This document shows positions 6,352 through 8,824 of a stretch of DNA of 8,824 nucleotides, piece by piece; within the stretch, counting starts at the first letter, position 1, and every line of letters starts with the position of its first letter. The notes beneath the pieces are model-generated. The model did not search any database. It was not told where the DNA came from and saw nothing but the letters and a program-made list of their open reading frames with translations. The stretch spans positions 1 through 8,824 of the forward strand of contig CAKRNW010000100.1 in NCBI GenBank assembly GCA_934371505.1, in the 5' to 3' direction. The translations under genes were made by a program, and so were the position numbers. This DNA comes from an uncultured Lachnospiraceae bacterium (GTDB lineage: Bacteria > Bacillota > Clostridia > Lachnospirales > Lachnospiraceae).

Positions 6352-6866
6352 CAAGATTCCTCCCCTGCGTACGCAATCCGCAGTTTTTTCATGCTGCGAT
6401 AGAGTCTGCTTTTGACGGTGCTTATGTTTTCCTGCAGAATTCCTGCAATTTGTTCCAGTTTCAAATCTTCATAGTAGCGAAGCTGTATGACCATTTTGTC
6501 CTCCGGGGAAAGGGTTTCCATGGCGTTTGCCAAATCCACATCGGTGTAGGAGTCCTCTGCGGAAGGCTCTGCCTGGCTGCCCTGCTCCGCTCTCATGGTG
6601 TCCAGGGAAATCTGTTCCGGCTTTGCCTTGCAGACGCGGAAAATTTCGTTTAATAAAATCCGGTACACCCATGTGGCTGCGAAGTCAGCTTCTTTCAGGG
6701 TCTTGCCCGCCCGAATCGCCCGGTAGGCTGTATTTTGTACGATGTCGGCGGCATCTGCCTCGTTGTGAACATAGCTGTATGCCAGCCGGTAATATTTGTC
6801 ATAGTTGGCGAGGATGGTTTCCTCCACCGCTTTTTCTTTTGTTTTCTTTCCGGAAAGTAACTGCAC
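6351..6866 (-). CDS. ECF sigma factor paired with the RsiV-like protein (SigV-type)
   Basis: This 171-residue sigma-70 family factor consists of region 2 and region 4 only, as ECF factors do. Region 2 covers about 19-85, with YDKYYRLAYSYVHNEADAADIVQNT and ATWVYRILLNE. Region 4 covers about 113-165, with LSPEDKMVIQLRYYEDLKLEQIAGIL followed by the recognition helix ISTVKSRLYRSMKKLR. I chose GTG 6866 because AGGAGG (6880-6875 on this strand) lies 8 bases before it; GTG codons at 6875 and 6872 overlap that site. It is the first gene of a two-gene unit with the RsiV-like anti-sigma protein, coupled through TGATG. An ECF-type promoter directly upstream suggests autoregulation. The B. subtilis counterpart responds to lysozyme and other cell-wall stress; the same signal is plausible but unproven here. 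Confidence 0.92.
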   Translation of the reverse strand: MQLLSGKKTKEKAVEETILANYDKYYRLAYSYVHNEADAADIVQNTAYRAIRAGKTLKEADFAATWVYRILLNEIFRVCKAKPEQISLDTMRAEQGSQAEPSAEDSYTDVDLANAMETLSPEDKMVIQLRYYEDLKLEQIAGILQENISTVKSRLYRSMKKLRIAYAGEES

Positions 6867-6897
6867 ACCCACCACCTCCTTTGTGCTTTCTAAAAAT

Positions 6898-6926
6898 TAG
6901 ACCTGGGGGAGCCTGAAAAAGTTTCA
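6898..6926 (-). promoter_or_regulatory. ECF-type autoregulatory promoter for the SigV/RsiV-like pair
   Basis: On the minus strand, TGAAAC (6926-6921) is followed after 17 bases by GGTCTA (6903-6898). This matches the known SigV/SigW-class pattern of a TGAAAC -35 and a CGTC-type -10, with one difference (GGTC for CGTC), and has the typical T-run after the -35. The predicted transcript starts near 6890, about 24 bases before the GTG, leaving just room for the AGGAGG site. It suggests that the sigma factor drives its own gene. Confidence 0.7.
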
Positions 6927-6959
6927 CGGTTCTGCAACATTTTTTGTTTTTGGTTTGTA

Positions 6960-6981
6960 TTGATCATAGGATTGATCATAG
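6960..6981. repeat. Two tandem 10-bp repeats, 12-bp period, each with TGATCA
   Basis: TTGATCATAG occurs at 6960-6969 and again at 6972-6981, exactly 12 bases apart. Each copy contains the palindrome TGATCA. The pair lies between the two divergent promoters, at about -70 to -49 of the rightward one, where activators often bind. No binding protein can be named from sequence alone. Confidence 0.75.
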
Positions 6982-6994
6982 AGTGTAGAAAAAC

Positions 6995-7023
6995 TTGCCC
7001 CTCCCGGGCGGGGCAGTTATACT
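6995..7023 (+). promoter_or_regulatory. Sigma-A-like promoter for the second ECF sigma operon
   Basis: TTGCCC (6995-7000) and TATACT (7018-7023) are separated by exactly 17 bases. The -10 matches the consensus at five of six positions. The predicted start is near 7030, giving a leader of about 54 bases that carries a perfect 10-bp palindrome, GCATCGATGC (7034-7043). Unlike the leftward unit, I see no ECF-type promoter here, so this sigma gene appears to be driven by the housekeeping sigma factor. Confidence 0.6.
6996..7015. promoter_or_regulatory. Near-perfect 20-bp GC palindrome, candidate operator
   Basis: The half-sites TGCCCC (6996-7001) and GGGGCA (7010-7015) flank a central CCCGGG (7003-7008). 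Eighteen of 20 positions are self-complementary; only 7002 and 7009 break the symmetry. It fills the space between the -35 and -10 boxes of the rightward promoter and stands out from the AT-rich surroundings. The position is typical of a repressor or MerR-like site, though the 17-base spacer is normal rather than lengthened. Confidence 0.6.
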
Positions 7024-7083
7024 GGTGTTGAAAGCATCGATGCAGGCAGCATACACAACTACACTCAAAACAAGGATTTCACT

Positions 7084-7776
7084 ATGGTACTGACATTATA
7101 CTCCAATGAACGTTGGCAGACCAGCAGCGCTTATGGCACACCCTTGCGGGAAAAAATCCGGGAGGATTTTGTCCAGCTGGTGGCTGTCTTTTCCAAAACT
7201 ACAGGACTGCGGGAGCAAATTGTGGCAGCGCTGGCAAACTCCGCAACAGTGTATCCCGCGGTGGCAGATAAGACGGCAGCACAGAGCCGGAGCATCAACG
7301 CCGAGGCGGAGCATTATCTGGACACTTACGGGAACGCGATTCTGCGTCTTGCCTATTCCTATCTCCACAACATGGCAGACGCGGAGGAGGTGCTGCAGGA
7401 CACGCTGGTGCAGTTTATCCATACGGCGCCTGTTTTTGAAAATGAGCCGCACGCCAAGTCCTGGCTGATGCAGGTGGCTGCCAATCTGAGCAAAAACCGC
7501 ATCCGCAGTAACCGGATTCGCCAGGCGGAGGATTTGGATGAGCTGCAGGAAACCCTTGCCGGGCAGGAATCGGAGGATCTTTCTTTTGTATGGGAGGCAG
7601 TAAAGTCTCTGCCTGAAAAGTACCGTGAGGTCATTCATCTTTTTTATCAGGAGGGATATGCTACCGGGGAAATTGCCCGGATTTTGCAGCGCAAAGAGTC
7701 TACTGTGCGCTCGGATTTAAAACGGGGAAGGGAGCGTTTGAAGGAAATCCTGCAGGAGGTGTACGACTATGCATGA
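7084..7776 (+). CDS. Second ECF sigma factor with an unusual N-terminal extension
   Basis: This 230-residue protein has an ordinary ECF factor in its last 155 residues. Region 2 is at about 80-143: YGNAILRLAYSYLHNMADAE, EVLQDTLVQF, WLMQVAANLSKNRIR. Region 4 is at about 168-225: LPEKYREVIHLFYQEGYATGEIARIL with recognition helix ESTVRSDLKRGRERLK. Most ECF factors are 160-190 residues, so the first 70 or so here are extra. They look like two helices (LREKIREDFVQLVAVF, LREQIVAALANS) that I do not recognise. The start at ATG 7084 is supported by AAGGA 7 bases upstream and a promoter placed to include it. A shorter form from the GTG coding residue 47 (GGGAG upstream) cannot be excluded. The gene overlaps the following anti-sigma candidate by 8 bases. 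Its recognition helix differs clearly from that of the SigV-like factor at 6351-6866, so a different target set is expected. Confidence 0.88.
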   Translation: MVLTLYSNERWQTSSAYGTPLREKIREDFVQLVAVFSKTTGLREQIVAALANSATVYPAVADKTAAQSRSINAEAEHYLDTYGNAILRLAYSYLHNMADAEEVLQDTLVQFIHTAPVFENEPHAKSWLMQVAANLSKNRIRSNRIRQAEDLDELQETLAGQESEDLSFVWEAVKSLPEKYREVIHLFYQEGYATGEIARILQRKESTVRSDLKRGRERLKEILQEVYDYA

Positions 7777-8617
7777 TTTATTTAGGAAGAACTATCAGGA
7801 AATGATGGAGCCTGTCGAAGTCAGCGGGGAAATGCGGGAACGCATCCTGGAAACGCTGGAGCAGGAGGCTGACAAGAAGGTGGGCACCTGTAAACCTTCT
7901 AAGACTGCCCCTGTGATTTACTGGAAAAGGTATCTGTCCATTGTGGCATCTCTGGTACTTGTGGTAGGACTTGCGTTTGGTGTAAAACAGCTCCGCACCC
8001 AAGATTCCACGGAAAATGCAACGATGTCTGCCGAATCCTCAGCCATGGACACCTCAGGTTCCACAGAGTCCCTGCCGGAGGGAATGGTGGGCGCCACCAT
8101 GACGGAGGAGGCTGCGGTGGAGGATTCCCCGGAGGAGGCTGTGGAAGGTGCCGCGCCGGATTTGGGTTCCACTAACGTGGATCGTTTTTCTTCTTCTCTG
8201 GAGGATTCTTCGGAATCGGATGCCACTTACGGCTCCCTGGAGGATTTGTCTGCGGCACTGGAAATGCCCTTAGAGGATTTGACCGATTTCCCTTTTGCGG
8301 TGGAATCCGTGACTTATTCCGCATCCAATGGCACGGCGGCTATCTATTATGCGGATAGTTCCGATTCCAGGCTGCTGGTGTATTTAAAATGGAAGGATGA
8401 CACTGCCACTTCCATGGAGGATTTCGCCCAGCAGTATGCCGGTGAAAGACCGATAACGATTGATGGTTCGGAAATCTGGCTATCAGGAAATACGGACAGC
8501 GACAGCTATGCTTATGCGTTCTGGTTTGATGGGGAGTATTGCTATCAGCTGCAGTTTAGAGATGGGGTGTCTGTGAAGACCTTTACAGAATTTTGGAAAG
8601 AAAATTGGGGGAAGTGA
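7769..8617 (+). CDS. Transmembrane anti-sigma candidate with acidic Ser-rich stalk
   Basis: This 282-residue protein is probably the regulator of the preceding ECF factor, judged mainly from position and layout. The N-terminus (1-53) is short and helical, with MRERILETLEQEADKK, and would be cytoplasmic. One transmembrane helix spans about 55-72 (YLSIVASLVLVVGLAFG). A stalk of about 90 residues (77-165) is rich in Ser, Glu and Asp with repeated LED motifs. The external domain (about 165-282) has VESVTYSASNGTAAIYYADS, LLVYLKWKDD and YAYAFWFDGEYCYQLQF, a beta-rich pattern I cannot assign firmly. There is no HxxxCxxC zinc motif, so it is not a ZAS-type anti-sigma protein, and it shares no visible similarity with the RsiV-like protein. 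The ATG at 7769 has AGGAGG 9 bases upstream and overlaps the sigma stop by 8 bases, indicating coupled, near-stoichiometric synthesis. Confidence 0.82.
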   Translation: MHDLFRKNYQEMMEPVEVSGEMRERILETLEQEADKKVGTCKPSKTAPVIYWKRYLSIVASLVLVVGLAFGVKQLRTQDSTENATMSAESSAMDTSGSTESLPEGMVGATMTEEAAVEDSPEEAVEGAAPDLGSTNVDRFSSSLEDSSESDATYGSLEDLSAALEMPLEDLTDFPFAVESVTYSASNGTAAIYYADSSDSRLLVYLKWKDDTATSMEDFAQQYAGERPITIDGSEIWLSGNTDSDSYAYAFWFDGEYCYQLQFRDGVSVKTFTEFWKENWGK

Positions 8618-8626
8618 TTTCCCCCA
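8606..8626. terminator. 8-bp hairpin containing the anti-sigma stop codon
   Basis: TGGGGGAA (8606-8613) and TTCCCCCA (8619-8626) pair perfectly around a five-base loop that holds most of the TGA stop of the anti-sigma gene. The plus strand afterwards is AT-rich without a tight T-run. On the minus strand the stem is followed by ATTTTCTTT, so it fits better as the terminator of the convergent toxin gene, possibly acting in both directions. Confidence 0.55.
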
Positions 8627-8638
8627 GGTGGTAAATTT

Positions 8639-8824
8639 CTATAATATTTTATGTTCATAGTCCTGTAATTCGTGGAAAATACTATCGATGATGACTGTCT
8701 GATTTTCTACCCGATAGAGCATAAAGTAATCATGGGCTAAAAAATTCGCTCTACGATACCCCAGTTCTTTCAGTCTGGGGTTTTCACAATATTTCAGACT
8801 TTCTGCAATGATTTCAAGACTATT
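8639..8824 (-). CDS. RelE/ParE-type toxin, 3' part only
   Basis: Sixty-one C-terminal residues are visible in an open frame running off the right edge, with stop TAG at 8641-8639. The protein shows LKELGYRRANFLAHDYFMLYRV, then NQTVIIDSIFHELQDYEHKIL. This is the C-terminal half of RelE/ParE-superfamily toxins of type II toxin-antitoxin systems: the GYRR basic segment, the HDYFMLYRV strand and the closing IFHxLQDYE helix. Such toxins are about 95-110 residues, so roughly 40 residues and any antitoxin gene lie outside the window. Whether it is a gyrase poison (ParE-like) or a ribosome-dependent mRNase (RelE-like) cannot be told from this part. The gene converges on the anti-sigma gene with 21 bases between the stops. 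Confidence 0.8.
   Translation of the reverse strand, partial: NSLEIIAESLKYCENPRLKELGYRRANFLAHDYFMLYRVENQTVIIDSIFHELQDYEHKIL
8758..8784 (+). terminator. Possible rightward terminator hairpin antisense to the toxin gene
   Basis: ACCCCAG (8758-8764) pairs with CTGGGGT (8775-8781) around a 10-base loop, followed by TTTTC on the plus strand. It would end rightward transcripts from the sigma/anti-sigma operon, but it lies inside the toxin coding sequence. It could therefore be a by-product of codons, since the Pro and Gly codons there supply the C and G runs. Confidence 0.3.

Noticed and set aside
6527..6916. Plus-strand open frame over the start of the SigV-like gene and its promoter
   Set aside because: It is Pro/Arg/Cys-rich, antisense to sigma region 2, and without a start signal.
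6933..6960. Possible rightward ECF promoter beginning TGCAAC followed by a T-run
   Set aside because: TGCAAC resembles an ECF -35, but no CGTC-like -10 occurs 15-18 bases downstream, and a better sigma-A-like promoter lies nearer the gene.
6960..7015. The repeats and palindrome taken as a CRISPR array or attachment site
   Set aside because: There are only two 10-base repeats with 2-base gaps and no spacers, and no integrase or cas gene is in the window.
7034..7043. Perfect palindrome GCATCGATGC in the leader of the second sigma gene
   Set aside because: It is only five bases per arm and would leave no hairpin loop. It may be a binding site, but it is too short to claim alone.
7096..7638. 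180-codon minus-strand open frame opposite the second sigma gene
   Set aside because: It covers conserved sigma regions 2 and 4 in antisense and has no coding signature of its own.

Overview
The window looks like chromosomal DNA of a Gram-positive, Clostridia-type bacterium, most likely a Lachnospiraceae gut commensal. The evidence is moderate GC content, strong AGGAGG ribosome-binding sites, a lipobox lipoprotein in an amino-acid importer, a TPM-domain membrane protein, an RsiV-type anti-sigma protein and ECF sigma factors of the kind common in that group. This placement is an inference from protein style; no marker gene is present. I see no tRNA, rRNA, CRISPR array, insertion sequence or phage gene.

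Layout, left to right. (1) Bases 1-1481, plus strand: the 3' part of a multi-span membrane protein overlaps a secreted or anchored TPM-domain protein with a poly-glycine tail. A perfect 16-bp hairpin (1492-1533) closes this block. (2) Bases 1551-4233, minus strand: a four-gene operon. In transcription order it holds a small cysteine-rich protein of the C_GCAxxG_C_C type, then the permease, ATPase and lipoprotein receptor of a polar amino-acid importer that most resembles cystine systems (FliY/TcyA, YecS, YecC). (3) Bases 4393-5403, plus strand: an AraC-family regulator divergent from that operon and so its likely controller. (4) Bases 5428-6866, minus strand: an ECF sigma factor followed by an RsiV-like transmembrane anti-sigma protein, with a good ECF-type promoter just upstream. 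(5) Bases 7084-8617, plus strand: a second ECF sigma factor with an unusual extension of about 70 residues at its N-terminus, overlapping a second, unrelated transmembrane anti-sigma candidate. (6) Bases 8639-8824, minus strand: the 3' end of a RelE/ParE-type toxin gene that runs off the window.

The parts most worth attention are two shared control regions. The 206-bp gap between the two sigma/anti-sigma modules (6867-7083) holds an ECF promoter firing left, a sigma-A-like promoter firing right whose 17-bp spacer is filled by a near-perfect GC palindrome, and two tandem 12-bp repeats between them. The 159-bp gap between the importer operon and the AraC gene (4234-4392) holds weaker candidate promoters and an inverted repeat. 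The pairing of a cysteine-rich putative redox protein with a cystine-like importer suggests a sulfur or redox function. No known exotic system such as a defence island or biosynthetic cluster is visible. The genes are ordinary families, and the novelty lies in their arrangement and regulation.
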